The position numbers were made by a program, and so were the translations under genes. Below the pieces are notes generated by a model. The model did not search any database, was not told the origin of the DNA, and was given only the letters and a program-made list of their open reading frames with translations. A stretch of 64,000 nucleotides of DNA from Streptomyces sp. NBC_01276 (lineage in GTDB: Bacteria > Actinomycetota > Actinomycetes > Streptomycetales > Streptomycetaceae), in assembly GCF_041435355.1 (NCBI RefSeq), contig NZ_CP108442.1, forward strand, positions 6,322,501 through 6,386,500, in the 5' to 3' direction. Positions 1 to 10,670 of this stretch are shown in pieces (the stretch's first letter is position 1; each line of letters opens with the position of its first letter).

Positions 1-287
1 TCGTCTGGGGCAAGCACGTGACCGGCCACTGCAAGGAGTACGACTACAAGGACGGCACCGGATTCCTCGGTACCGACTTCAACATGGGCCCGCCCCCGTA
101 CCCGCTGGAGTACATCCTGCGCGATGCCACGGGCCCGCGCGGCGCCTACCACGGGAATTTCGGAAAGCCTGTCTCCGTGATCGTCGACTATCCCTTCGTG
201 ACGGGACGTTCGACCCCCGACTCCTACCTCACCGGGCAGAAGATCGTGGAAGTCCTGGAAGACGGTCTCACCCGCTACGGCTGGTAA
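1..287 (+). CDS. C-terminal fragment of an unrecognised enzyme (5' end outside window)
   Basis: The reading frame is open to the left edge and ends at TAA 285-287, so only about the last 94 residues are visible. The fragment is soluble and rich in Gly, Tyr and Asp, with no transmembrane segment or signal peptide. I do not recognise the family. The tail has an alternating strand and helix look compatible with the end of an oxidoreductase, but no diagnostic motif is present. It lies 33 bases upstream of the ThDP enzyme gene on the same strand, so it probably belongs to the same transcription unit. Confidence 0.7.
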   Translation, partial: VWGKHVTGHCKEYDYKDGTGFLGTDFNMGPPPYPLEYILRDATGPRGAYHGNFGKPVSVIVDYPFVTGRSTPDSYLTGQKIVEVLEDGLTRYGW

Positions 288-320
288 TTCTGCGATCCGC
301 GGGAGAAAAGGGGGAACACC

Positions 321-1964
321 GTGAACGCCGCAGCGACTCCCGGCCGGGAAAGGCTGATCGAGCAGTTCAAGGCCGACGGCCTGAAGGTGATGTTCGGAAA
401 TCCGGGAACGGTGGAACAGGGATTCCTCGACGCGGTGGACGCGGCGGCGGACTTCCGTTACGTCCTCGCGCTCCAGGAGACGGTGGCCGCGGGCATCGCG
501 GACGGCTACGCCCGCGCCACGGGCGGCGCGGCCCTGCTCCAGCTGCACTCCGGTGTGGGTCTGGGCAACGGCATAGGCATGCTCTACCAGTCGCTGCGCG
601 GGCACACCCCGCTCGTCGTCGTCGCCGGTGACGCCGGGGTGCGCTACGACGCCATGGACGCGCAGATGGCCTGTGACCTGGTGGCCATGGCCAGGCCCGT
701 CACCAAGTACGCGACCCGGGTCACCGACCCGCGGTCCGTGCTGCGCACGGTGCGGCGGGCCGTGAAGATCGCCCTCACCCCGCCACGCGGCCCCGTCTTC
801 GTGGCCCTGCCCATGGACGTGCTGGACGAGCTCAACTCCGAGCCCGTGCTGCCCGCCACGGTGCCGCTCACCGACGTGGCCCCCTCGCCGGCCTCGGTGG
901 GGCGGGCGGCCGGCCTGCTCGCCGGCGCCGCCCGGCCCGTGGTCCTGGCCGGGGACGGGGTGGCGCTCTCCGGGGCGCAGGCCGAACTCGTCGCCGTCGC
1001 CGAACTGCTGGGCGCCGACGTCTTCGAGGTCGACTCCTCGGAGGTGAACATCGCCGCCTCGCACCCGCTGCGGCGCGGCCAGACGGGGCACATGTTCGGC
1101 CCGCACAGCAAGGAGCTGGTCGGGAACGCGGACGCGGTGCTGATCGTGGGCACCTACGTCTTCCCGGAGGTGTTCCCCGAACTGGAGAACCCCTTCCGGC
1201 CGGGTGCGAAGGTCGTGCACATCGACCTGAACGCCTACGAGATCGCCAAGAACCACCCCGTGGACCTGGGGCTGGCCGCCGACCCGCGCCAGGCGCTGCG
1301 CGCGCTGGCCGGCGTACTGGAGCAGCGGCAGAGCCCGGCGCAGCGGGCCGCGGCCGCCGCGCGGCTGGACGTACGGACCCGGGAGCGGGCCCGTGCGGAC
1401 CTCGCGGCGGACGACGACGGCACGCCGATGGCCGTCTTCCTGCGGACGCTGGCCGAGCGCACCGGCCGGGACCTGATCGTCTTCGACGAGGCGCTGACCA
1501 CCTCGCCGCTGGTGACCCGGTACCTGCCGCCGGAGCGGCCCGGCGACTACCACCTGACCCGGGGCGGATCGCTGGGCGTGGGCTTCCCGGGGGCGGTCGG
1601 CGCCAAGCTCGCCCACCCCGACCGGCTCGTCGTCGGCTTCGCGGGCGACGGCGGCTCGATGTACACCCACCAGGCCCTGTGGACGGCGGCCCGGTACGGG
1701 ATCGACGCCAAGTTCGTGGTCTGCAACAACCGCAAGTACCGCCTCCTCGACGACAACATCGCCCAGTACTGGCGCGAGCGGGACATCGCCGAGCACCCCT
1801 ACCCGGGCTCCTTCGACCTCGCGCACCCCGAGATCGACTTCGCGGGCCTGGCCAGGGCGCTGGGCGCCGACGGAACCCGCGTGGAGAAGCCGGACGAGGC
1901 GCCGGCCGCCGTCGCGCGGATGCTGGCGCACCCCGGCCCGTACCTCGTCGACATCCAGATCTGA
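321..1964 (+). CDS. Thiamine diphosphate-dependent 2-oxoacid decarboxylase, benzoylformate decarboxylase-like
   Basis: This 547-residue protein has the three-domain layout of ThDP decarboxylases. The N-terminal part carries FGNPGT and the cofactor-activating glutamate in LQE (about residue 53). Histidines at about 76 (QLHSG) and 248 (SHPLRRG) align with the two catalytic histidines of Pseudomonas benzoylformate decarboxylase. The C-terminal part has the ThDP/Mg motif, GDG at about 442 and NN about 26 residues later. It should decarboxylate an aromatic or branched 2-oxoacid to an aldehyde, though carboligation is also possible. The Ser26 equivalent of benzoylformate decarboxylase is Thr here, so the substrate may differ. 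An aldehyde dehydrogenase gene further along the same run could use the product. The start is GTG, 33 bases after the preceding gene. Confidence 0.85.
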   Translation: MNAAATPGRERLIEQFKADGLKVMFGNPGTVEQGFLDAVDAAADFRYVLALQETVAAGIADGYARATGGAALLQLHSGVGLGNGIGMLYQSLRGHTPLVVVAGDAGVRYDAMDAQMACDLVAMARPVTKYATRVTDPRSVLRTVRRAVKIALTPPRGPVFVALPMDVLDELNSEPVLPATVPLTDVAPSPASVGRAAGLLAGAARPVVLAGDGVALSGAQAELVAVAELLGADVFEVDSSEVNIAASHPLRRGQTGHMFGPHSKELVGNADAVLIVGTYVFPEVFPELENPFRPGAKVVHIDLNAYEIAKNHPVDLGLAADPRQALRALAGVLEQRQSPAQRAAAAARLDVRTRERARADLAADDDGTPMAVFLRTLAERTGRDLIVFDEALTTSPLVTRYLPPERPGDYHLTRGGSLGVGFPGAVGAKLAHPDRLVVGFAGDGGSMYTHQALWTAARYGIDAKFVVCNNRKYRLLDDNIAQYWRERDIAEHPYPGSFDLAHPEIDFAGLARALGADGTRVEKPDEAPAAVARMLAHPGPYLVDIQI

Positions 1965-1997
1965 CCCGAGCGACACCCACGGACAGGAGGAGACCGC

Positions 1998-2429
1998 ATG
2001 CCCGCCGAGCGGCTGACCGAGGACGCGATCCGCACCTTCACCGAGAACTGGTACGTGGCCCTGGACCGGCACCTGCCGCTGGAGCAGGTGCTCGCCCTCA
2101 TCACCGAGGACCTGGAGTTCAAGGTCCCCGAGGACACCTTCCTCGGCCACCGGGACTTCGCCCGCTGGTACGACGCCGTCACCAACCGGTTCTTCGACGA
2201 GGTGCACACGGTCACCAAGGTGGAGCCGGTCATCGAGGGGGACCGGGCGATCGTCCGGGTCCTCGTCAACTGGCAGTTCAAGATCTGGGACGCGCCGGCC
2301 GCCCGCAGCCAGTGGGGTGGCTTCGACGCCGACCAGACCTGGACCGTGGTGGCCGGCCCGGACGGGCCGCGGATCAAGCAGTACACCGTCAACGACCTGG
2401 CGCCGATGCCCGGTTCGGTCTCGCTCTGA
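1998..2429 (+). CDS. SnoaL/NTF2-fold protein (first of three in tandem)
   Basis: This is a 143-residue cone-shaped alpha+beta barrel protein of the nuclear transport factor 2 / SnoaL-like superfamily. The pattern is an N-terminal helix pair, then the FLGHRDFARWYDAV loop, then paired strands ending with an aromatic-rich WDAP..WGGFDADQTW segment. Members act as cyclases, isomerases, dehydratases or hydroxylases on small hydrophobic substrates, or only bind ligands, so the reaction cannot be read from sequence. AGGAGGAG sits ahead of the ATG. The next gene begins 13 bases after the stop, which indicates co-translation. Confidence 0.8.
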   Translation: MPAERLTEDAIRTFTENWYVALDRHLPLEQVLALITEDLEFKVPEDTFLGHRDFARWYDAVTNRFFDEVHTVTKVEPVIEGDRAIVRVLVNWQFKIWDAPAARSQWGGFDADQTWTVVAGPDGPRIKQYTVNDLAPMPGSVSL

Positions 2430-2442
2430 GAGGACGGCCACG

Positions 2443-2898
2443 ATGACCGAAGTGACCCGCGAGCGGGTCGAGGCCGCCTACCGGGCCCTGGGCTCCGGCG
2501 ACCGGGCCCGCATCCTGGAGTACTACTCCGAGGACCTGCGCTGGCTGGTGCCGGGCAACCACCCCCTCGCCGGCTGGTACGAGAGCCTCGACGCCTTCCT
2601 GGAGCTGATGGGCCGGACCCACAAGCTCACGGGCGGCACCTTCCGGATGGACCTGGAGGCGGTCCTGGTCGGCGAGGACTGCAGCGCCGACGTCTGCCGC
2701 AACGTCGCCCTGCGGGACGGCGCGGACCCGGGGAGCACCACCCCGTACGAGCGGATGGACTACCCGGTCTTCCACTTCATGCGCTGGCGGGACGGCCGGA
2801 TCGTCGAGGGCCGCGACGGGCTCTTCGGCGACACCGCCTCCGCCTTCAGCCAGTTCTGGGCGCCCTTCGCGCCGGACGGAACCCGCAGGGACCGATAG
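2443..2898 (+). CDS. SnoaL/NTF2-fold protein (second of three in tandem)
   Basis: This 151-residue protein is chosen from ATG 2443, preceded by GAGAGGA. It begins with a helix (TRERVEAAYRALGSG) followed by the YYSEDLRWLVPGNHPLAGWY core typical of SnoaL-like polyketide cyclase relatives, and ends with a strand pair containing FHFMRWRDGRIVEGRDGLF. It is clearly diverged from its two neighbours, which suggests separate roles and not a recent duplication. It probably handles a reactive intermediate of the surrounding oxidative pathway; that role is inferred from position only. Confidence 0.8.
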   Translation: MTEVTRERVEAAYRALGSGDRARILEYYSEDLRWLVPGNHPLAGWYESLDAFLELMGRTHKLTGGTFRMDLEAVLVGEDCSADVCRNVALRDGADPGSTTPYERMDYPVFHFMRWRDGRIVEGRDGLFGDTASAFSQFWAPFAPDGTRRDR

Positions 2899-2911
2899 GG
2901 GGATGACCGCA

Positions 2912-3295
2912 ATGAGCACGACGGACGACGCCCGAACGATCCTGACCAAGTACTACGAGTACGCCAACGCCGGGGACTGGGACCGCTGGTGCGACCTGTT
3001 CGCCGAGGACCAGGTCATGGACGAGCAGCTGGCCGGACACATCGAGGGCCTGGAGACCCTGCGCTCGATGATGAAGGGCATGGGGACCATGTACCGGGTC
3101 TTCCGCAACGAGCCCGTGCACTTCCTCGTCGACGGGGAGAAGGCCGCCGCCGTCTCCCACCTCACCGCCGTCAGCGCCTCCGGCGAGGCGATCGAGGCCG
3201 AGGTCATGAACTTCTTCCGGATCGTGGACGGACGCATCGCCTACATGTCGAACCACCACGACACCGTCCCCTTCCAGGTGCTGGGCCAGGACTGA
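2912..3295 (+). CDS. SnoaL/NTF2-fold protein (third of three in tandem)
   Basis: This is a 127-residue NTF2-like protein with an N-terminal helix (ILTKYYEYANAGDWDRWCDLF), the DEQLAGHIEGLETLR loop and a C-terminal FFRIVDGRIAYMSNHHDT strand pair. An ATG at 2903 is also in frame, but AGGGGG directly abuts it. ATG 2912 has that ribosome site at a proper distance, so it is preferred. Three small NTF2-fold genes in a row followed by a flavoenzyme resemble the tailoring blocks of aromatic natural-product pathways, although no polyketide synthase is visible. Confidence 0.8.
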   Translation: MSTTDDARTILTKYYEYANAGDWDRWCDLFAEDQVMDEQLAGHIEGLETLRSMMKGMGTMYRVFRNEPVHFLVDGEKAAAVSHLTAVSASGEAIEAEVMNFFRIVDGRIAYMSNHHDTVPFQVLGQD

Positions 3296-3310
3296 GGGGG
3301 GAAGGCACCC

Positions 3311-4927
3311 GTGGCCACAGAGCAGTACGACTACGTGATCGTCGGCTCCGGCACCGCCGGCAGCGTCCTCGCGAACCGGCTCTCCGCGGACCCGGACGTC
3401 TCGGTCCTGGTCCTGGAGGCGGGCGGTTCCCGGATCCCGCCCGAGGTGGACGACCCGTCCTCCTGGTACAAGCTGCTGGGCGGGCCCGTCGACTGGGGCT
3501 ACACCAGCGTCCCGCAGCCGGGCCTGGGCGGACGCCGTACGTACGAACCGCGCGGCAAGGCCCCCGGCGGCAGCAGCAACCTCTACATCATGATGCACAT
3601 CCGCGGCCACGCCTCGGACTTCGACAACTGGGCCTACCAGGGCGCGGCCGGCTGGGCGTACGAGGACGTGCTCCCTTACTTCGCCCTGCTGGAGGGCCAG
3701 GAGGACCCCACCGCGCCCACCACCGGCACCGGCGGCCCGCAGCGGGTCACCAACGCCGGCCTCCACGGCCCCAACCCGGTCTCCCGCGCCTTCATCGACG
3801 CGGCCGTCGAGCTGGGCCACCGGGAGATCGCCGACTTCAACACCGACGGCCCCCGGCGCGGCCTCTTCGGCACCGGCTGGCACCACATCGACGTGGCCGA
3901 CGGCCGCCGCCAGGGCACCCTGGCCGCCTACCTGGAACCGGCGCTGGAGCGGTCCAACCTGACCCTGCGCACCGACGCCCAGACCACCCGGCTGCTCTTC
4001 GACGGGGACACCTGCTCCGGCGTCGAGTACGAACAGCTCCTGGCCCCGGCGCAGATCCCGGGCCGCACCGTGCGCGACGGCCACAGCCGGGCGGCGGCGC
4101 CGGGACGGCACACCGTACGGGCCCGGCGCGAGGTGATCGTGGCCGCCGGGGCGATCGAGTCCCCGAAGCTGCTGATGCTCTCCGGGATCGGACACCCCGA
4201 GCAGCTGGGCGAGCACGGCATCGAGGTCACCGCCGCCCTGCCCGGGGTCGGGGAGAACTTCCACAACCACGTGCTGACCGGGCTCATGGCCGAGGTCACC
4301 CAGGAACTGCCGCCGCCCGCGCAGAACCTCTCCGAGAGCGCTCTGTTCCTGTCCTCCCGGCCCGGTCTGCCGGCTCCGGACCTGCAGATCGCCTTCGTCC
4401 ACGTCCCGTTCGACGTGATCGTCGGCCAGGACCACCCGAACACGGTGTCCATCCTGCCCGGCGTCGTCCGCCCGGTCTCCCGGGGCTGGATCAGGCTCGC
4501 GAGCGCCGATCCGCTGGCCCACCCGCTGATCCACCCGAACTACCTGGGCGACCGGTGGGACCTGGAGCGGATGGTGCAGGGCGTCAGGATCGCCCGGGAG
4601 CTCTTCGCGACCTCCGCCTTCTCGCCCTGGTACAAGCAGGAGCTCCAGCCGGGGCCGGGGCACGTCTCGGACGAGGAGCTGCGGACCTTCGTGCGGCAGA
4701 AGGCGGAGAGCTACCACCACCAGGCCGGCTCCTGCCGCATGGGCGTCGACGACCTCTCCGTCGTCGACCCCGAACTGCGCGTGCACGGCGTGCGCAACCT
4801 GCGCGTCGTCGACGCGAGCGTGATGCCCGCCGTCCCGTCGGGCAACTGCCACACCGCCATCGCGATGATCGCCGAACGCGCGGCGGACTTCATCGGAGGC
4901 CGGAACAGGGGGGAATCCCGTGCCTGA
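3311..4927 (+). CDS. GMC-family FAD-dependent alcohol oxidoreductase
   Basis: This 538-residue glucose-methanol-choline oxidoreductase starts at GTG after GAGGGGGGAAGG. The N-terminal Rossmann motif is VIVGSGTAGSVLANRL, followed about 25 residues later by an acidic strand end (LVLEAGG). The GGSSNLY segment lies near residue 90. The catalytic histidine is in SYHHQAGSCRMG (about 469-470), and the C-terminal partner is in PSGNCHTAIAMIAERAAD. It oxidises a primary alcohol, using oxygen or a dye-like acceptor. The 3' end overlaps the next gene by 8 bases, so the two are translationally coupled. Confidence 0.9.
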   Translation: MATEQYDYVIVGSGTAGSVLANRLSADPDVSVLVLEAGGSRIPPEVDDPSSWYKLLGGPVDWGYTSVPQPGLGGRRTYEPRGKAPGGSSNLYIMMHIRGHASDFDNWAYQGAAGWAYEDVLPYFALLEGQEDPTAPTTGTGGPQRVTNAGLHGPNPVSRAFIDAAVELGHREIADFNTDGPRRGLFGTGWHHIDVADGRRQGTLAAYLEPALERSNLTLRTDAQTTRLLFDGDTCSGVEYEQLLAPAQIPGRTVRDGHSRAAAPGRHTVRARREVIVAAGAIESPKLLMLSGIGHPEQLGEHGIEVTAALPGVGENFHNHVLTGLMAEVTQELPPPAQNLSESALFLSSRPGLPAPDLQIAFVHVPFDVIVGQDHPNTVSILPGVVRPVSRGWIRLASADPLAHPLIHPNYLGDRWDLERMVQGVRIARELFATSAFSPWYKQELQPGPGHVSDEELRTFVRQKAESYHHQAGSCRMGVDDLSVVDPELRVHGVRNLRVVDASVMPAVPSGNCHTAIAMIAERAADFIGGRNRGESRA

Positions 4928-5531
4928 CGCGGTCCTGCGCGAGGGAGCGCTGTCCGGGACCCGGATCGCGGTCCTGGTCGAGAGCGACTTCTACGAGCCC
5001 GAGATCTTCTACTACCAGCGCCGGTTCGCGGAGGAGGGCGCCGAGGTCGACTTCCTGACCCGGCTGTGGGGCAACGAGTCCATCACCTTCACCGGGCACG
5101 AGTACCGGGCGCCCTTCACCGCCGACCGCTCCCTGGAGGGGCTGGCCGACGAGGAGCTGCGAGGCTACTCCGCGCTCATCGTGCCCTCGGGCATGGTCGC
5201 CGACCGGCTGCGCTACACCGAGGACGTGGACGTTCTGGCCCCGGCGACGGAGCTGCTGCGCCGGGCGTTCGAGGAGCCGACGGTGCTCAAGGGGATCATC
5301 TGCCACGGCATGTGGCTGGCGTCCTCGATCCCGGGCAAGGTGCGCGGCCGCAAGGTCGTCTGCCACAACAACCTCATCGGCGACGTCCGCAACATGGGCG
5401 CCGAGTACGTGGACGAGGACGTGGTGGTCGACGGGGACCTGGTGACCGGCCGCACCGGAGCCCACCACCACCTCTTCGCCCGCCGGATCATCGACCTGCT
5501 CGCCGCAGGGCGGGGCCGGAGGGCGGGCTGA
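4920..5531 (+). CDS. DJ-1/PfpI-family protein
   Basis: This 203-residue class I glutamine amidotransferase-like fold protein starts at GTG inside the end of the GMC gene. The strand-turn-helix nucleophile elbow is GIICHGMW with Cys at about 128. The upstream ALIVPSGMVADRL loop supplies the usual acidic and amide neighbourhood, and HH follows near the end. Family members act as cysteine peptidases, glyoxalases/deglycases, isonitrile hydratases or chaperones. Beside an aldehyde-forming enzyme set, a glyoxalase or aldehyde-detoxifying role is plausible but not shown. Its stop shares a base with the start of the VOC gene (TGATG). Confidence 0.85.
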   Translation: MPDAVLREGALSGTRIAVLVESDFYEPEIFYYQRRFAEEGAEVDFLTRLWGNESITFTGHEYRAPFTADRSLEGLADEELRGYSALIVPSGMVADRLRYTEDVDVLAPATELLRRAFEEPTVLKGIICHGMWLASSIPGKVRGRKVVCHNNLIGDVRNMGAEYVDEDVVVDGDLVTGRTGAHHHLFARRIIDLLAAGRGRRAG

Positions 5532-5965
5532 TGCCGGGCGCGATGGTCTGGTCGCACGTGGGCCTCAACTGCGCCGACCAGAAGACCACCGAGGAGTTCT
5601 ACACCCGCCACTTCGGCTTCACCCGGGCCCGGGTGGTCGACCTCGGGGAGGCCCGGATCGTGTTCCTGCGCAAGGGGGACGCCTACCTGGAGCTCTTCGA
5701 GGCCGGAACCGAGCCGGCCCGTACGGCGCACGAGGACGGCCCGCCGGCCCCGGGCCGGATACGGCACCTGGCCTTCCGCACCGACAGCGTCGACGCGTTC
5801 CTCGCGGAGCTGGGCGACGCGGCCGAAGTGACGCTGGGACCACTGGACTTCGACGACTTCATCTGCGGGTGGCGGACCGTGTGGGTCCGCGATCCCGACG
5901 GGGTGATCGTCGAGGTCAGCCAGGGATTCGAGGACGACCGCTCACACGACAAGGACGGTGCATGA
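5531..5965 (+). CDS. VOC-family metalloprotein (glyoxalase/dioxygenase superfamily)
   Basis: This is a 144-residue vicinal-oxygen-chelate protein with two beta-alpha-beta-beta-beta modules. The first begins WSHVGLNCAD, the second RIRHLAFRTD, and the end carries the usual VRDPDGVIVEVSQ. His at the start of module 1, His in module 2 and Glu of the VEVSQ strand are the expected metal ligands. Such proteins are glyoxalases, epimerases, extradiol dioxygenases or resistance proteins. It overlaps the DJ-1 gene by one base and ends one base before the AGE-like start, so all three are made together. Confidence 0.85.
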   Translation: MPGAMVWSHVGLNCADQKTTEEFYTRHFGFTRARVVDLGEARIVFLRKGDAYLELFEAGTEPARTAHEDGPPAPGRIRHLAFRTDSVDAFLAELGDAAEVTLGPLDFDDFICGWRTVWVRDPDGVIVEVSQGFEDDRSHDKDGA

Positions 5966-5966
5966 C

Positions 5967-7790
5967 ATGGCGAGCTCGCCCGGCTTCTCCTTCTCCGACA
6001 CGATCGCGGGCTACGTCGTCCGCTTCGACTCCGGGGCGCGGCTGCTGCGCCTGAAGACCGCGGACGAGCGCGAGTTCGAGGTCTCGCTCGCCGGCGACCC
6101 GAGTGCCGAGCTGGTGCGCAACCTGGACGAGCCGTACGTCGACGCCTCCGGGCACATCGACGAGATGCTCTCCCCGGGCCGCTTCCTCTTCGTCTACGGG
6201 GTCCACTACCCGGAGGGGGACGGAAGGTTCGAGGCCAAGCGGCTGGTGTTCCTGGGCCGCGGGGCCGAGGACTACCGGTTCGAGGAGACCGGCTGGTGGA
6301 TCAAGCAGATCGAGTCGCTGGCCGACTTCTACAAGCGGGCCCAGTTCGGCGACGGGCCGGTGGACTTCACCGAGTACCGCACCGAGATCCGCCTCGGCGG
6401 GGACAAGACCGCCAGCCACGTCCAGGAGACCGACACGATCTCCCGGCTGGTCTACGGCATGGCCTCGGCCTACCTGCTGACCGGCAAGGACGAGTACCTG
6501 GAGATCGCCGAGCGCGGCACCGAGTACCTGCGCAAGCACATGCGGGTCGTCGACACCGAGGAGGACGTGGTCTTCTGGTACCACGGCATCAGCGTCGACG
6601 GGGACAGCGAGCGCAAGCTGTTCACCTCGGAGTTCTCCGACGACTACGACGCGATCCCGATGTACGAGCAGATCTACGCGCTGGCCGGCCCCGTCCAGAC
6701 CTACCGGGTCACCGGTGACGTCCGGATCAGGAACGACGCGGACGCCACCATCCGGCTCTTCGACACGTTCTTCAAGGACGAGGAGCAGGGCGGCTACTAC
6801 TCGCACATCGACCCGATCCTCTTCAGCCCCGACCACGAGTCGCTGGGCGAGAACGCCGAGCGCAAGAACTGGAACTCGGTCGGCGACCACGCGCCCGCGT
6901 ACCTGATCAACCTGTACCTGGCGACCGGCGAGCAGAAGTACGCCGACTTCCTGGAGTACACCTTCGACACCATCGCGGACCGGTTCCCGGACTACGAGAA
7001 CAGCCCGTTCGTCCAGGAGCGCTTCTTCCGCGACTGGTCGCACGACACCGCGCACAGCTGGCAGCAGAACCGCGCGGTCGTCGGGCACAACCTCAAGATC
7101 GCCTGGAACCTGATGCGGATGAACTCCCTGAAGGCCAAGCCGGCGTACGAGGAGCTCGCCCGGAAGATCGGCCGGATCATGCCGGCCGTCGGCAGCGACG
7201 TCCAGCGGGGCGGCTGGTACGACGTGGTGGAGCGGGTGAAGCGCGGGGAGGAGGAGACGTATCGTTTCGCCTGGCACGACCGCAAGGCCTGGTGGCAGCA
7301 GGAACAGGCGATCCTCGCCTATCTCATCCTGAACGGCACGGTCGGCGACGACGCGGACCTGCGCGAGGCCCGGCAGGCGCAGGCCTTCTACAACACCTTC
7401 TTCCTCGACCACGACGAGGGAGCCGTGTACTTCAACGTGCTCGCCAGCGGCACGCCGTACCTGCTCGGCACCGAGCGGCTCAAGGGCAGCCACTCGATGT
7501 CCATGTACCACTCGGCGGAACTCTGCTACCTCGCCGCCGTCTACAACAACCTGCTCATCAACGGCCGGGAGATGGACTTCCACTTCCAGCCCGATCCGAC
7601 CGACCTGCCCGGACGGACCCTGCGCGTCTCGCCCGACCTGCTGCCCGCGGGCTCGGTGCGGATCGCGTCCGTGGAGATCGACGAGAAGCCGTACGAGGAA
7701 TTCGACGCGGACGAGCTGACCGTCCACCTCCCCGACGTCCAGGGACGGGTCAAGGTCAAGGTCCGGCTCCGGCCGGTGAACCGGAAGTAG
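5967..7790 (+). CDS. AGE-like (alpha/alpha)6-barrel protein, N-acylglucosamine 2-epimerase superfamily
   Basis: This is a 607-residue protein. GTG 5958 is also in frame, but AAGGACGG is well spaced only for ATG 5967. After an N-terminal beta region of about 110 residues, a long helical barrel follows with the family's repeated inner-helix motifs: SRLVYGMASAYLL, NWNSVGDHAPAYL, VVGHNLKIAWNL and WWQQEQAILAYL. AGE, cellobiose epimerase and related isomerases are about 400 residues, so this one has extra N- and C-terminal parts. A sugar or sugar-like substrate is inferred from the superfamily. It might act with GlgX two genes downstream, or on a glycosylated substrate of the pathway. Confidence 0.7.
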   Translation: MASSPGFSFSDTIAGYVVRFDSGARLLRLKTADEREFEVSLAGDPSAELVRNLDEPYVDASGHIDEMLSPGRFLFVYGVHYPEGDGRFEAKRLVFLGRGAEDYRFEETGWWIKQIESLADFYKRAQFGDGPVDFTEYRTEIRLGGDKTASHVQETDTISRLVYGMASAYLLTGKDEYLEIAERGTEYLRKHMRVVDTEEDVVFWYHGISVDGDSERKLFTSEFSDDYDAIPMYEQIYALAGPVQTYRVTGDVRIRNDADATIRLFDTFFKDEEQGGYYSHIDPILFSPDHESLGENAERKNWNSVGDHAPAYLINLYLATGEQKYADFLEYTFDTIADRFPDYENSPFVQERFFRDWSHDTAHSWQQNRAVVGHNLKIAWNLMRMNSLKAKPAYEELARKIGRIMPAVGSDVQRGGWYDVVERVKRGEEETYRFAWHDRKAWWQQEQAILAYLILNGTVGDDADLREARQAQAFYNTFFLDHDEGAVYFNVLASGTPYLLGTERLKGSHSMSMYHSAELCYLAAVYNNLLINGREMDFHFQPDPTDLPGRTLRVSPDLLPAGSVRIASVEIDEKPYEEFDADELTVHLPDVQGRVKVKVRLRPVNRK

Positions 7791-7827
7791 CGCTCAACGG
7801 GGGGCGCCCCAACACGAGGGGAATGCA

Positions 7828-8168
7828 ATGACTCTGACCGTGAAGGAACGCCGGAACAAGTCGGGCACCGTGCTCGTCGCCACCGGCGAGATCAACAGCG
7901 AGACCTCCGGTGCCCTGCTCCAGGCACTCCTGCCGCTGGTCCGTGAGGGCCGGCCGCTGCGCATCGACCTGACCGCCGTCACCTACGTGTCCAGCGCCGG
8001 CCTGCGCACCCTGCTCGTCGTCTACCGGGAGGCGCAGCACGCCGGCGTCGCGGTCACCCTGTACGGGGTGAGCGAGGAAGTCCGGTTCGTCATGTCGGCC
8101 ACCGGCTTCCTCGACTTCTTCGAGACCGGCGAGGCCGCGGCCGCCGCGGCGAGGGCCAAGGTCGCGCG

Positions 8169-8172
<4 letters not shown>
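7828..8172 (+). CDS. STAS-domain anti-sigma factor antagonist (RsbV-like)
   Basis: This 114-residue single STAS domain resembles RsbV/SpoIIAA. It has the alternating strand-helix pattern GTVLVATGEINSETS and the phosphoacceptor loop TYVSSAGLRTLL, where the serine after YVS is the site normally phosphorylated by an RsbW-type kinase. The C-terminus is Ala-rich. GAGGGGAATGC precedes the ATG. The gene overlaps glgX by four bases (ATGA). Its likely partner is the kinase encoded at 10671. Confidence 0.88.
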
Positions 8173-10313
<2,141 letters not shown>

Positions 10314-10338
10314 GCCGCCCGACCGAAGGAGACCTGAC

Positions 10339-10650
10339 ATGCCGCTTTCCGTGTCCCTGAGCATCGAGGGCGACACCACCGTGATCGAACTGACGGGCGA
10401 GCTGGACGCCAAGACCGCCCCCGACTTCCACCAGACGATCGAGAAGGCCGCCGGTCACGGCACCGGCACCGTCGAGATCAGGATGGCGGGGGTCGGCTAC
10501 ATGGCCAGCGCCGGGCTGCGCTCCCTGGTCTTCGCCCAGCAGAAGGTGGGCTCCGGCGTCACCATCAAGGTGGTCGGCGCCATCGAGCCCGTCTCCCGGA
10601 CCATCCGCACGGCGGGCCTCGACCGCAGCATCCAGCTGTCCGATGGCTGA
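10339..10650 (+). CDS. STAS-domain anti-sigma factor antagonist (second copy)
   Basis: This 103-residue STAS domain begins SVSLSIEGDTTVIELTGELDAKTAPDF in the canonical strand-turn-helix order. The phosphoacceptor loop is GYMASAGLRSL, with serine preceding AGLR. AAGGAGAC lies ahead of ATG 10339. It is distinct in sequence from the STAS gene before glgX, so two antagonists may compete for one kinase or respond to different phosphatase states. Confidence 0.9.
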   Translation: MPLSVSLSIEGDTTVIELTGELDAKTAPDFHQTIEKAAGHGTGTVEIRMAGVGYMASAGLRSLVFAQQKVGSGVTIKVVGAIEPVSRTIRTAGLDRSIQLSDG

Positions 10651-10670
10651 GCGGCACGGCCGACCGCGCG

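Noticed and set aside
2846..4852. 668-residue minus-strand open frame opposite the NTF2/GMC genes
   Set aside because: It is a GC-composition shadow: Val/Asp/Gly/Arg-rich with no domain, and the opposite frames encode clear enzyme families.
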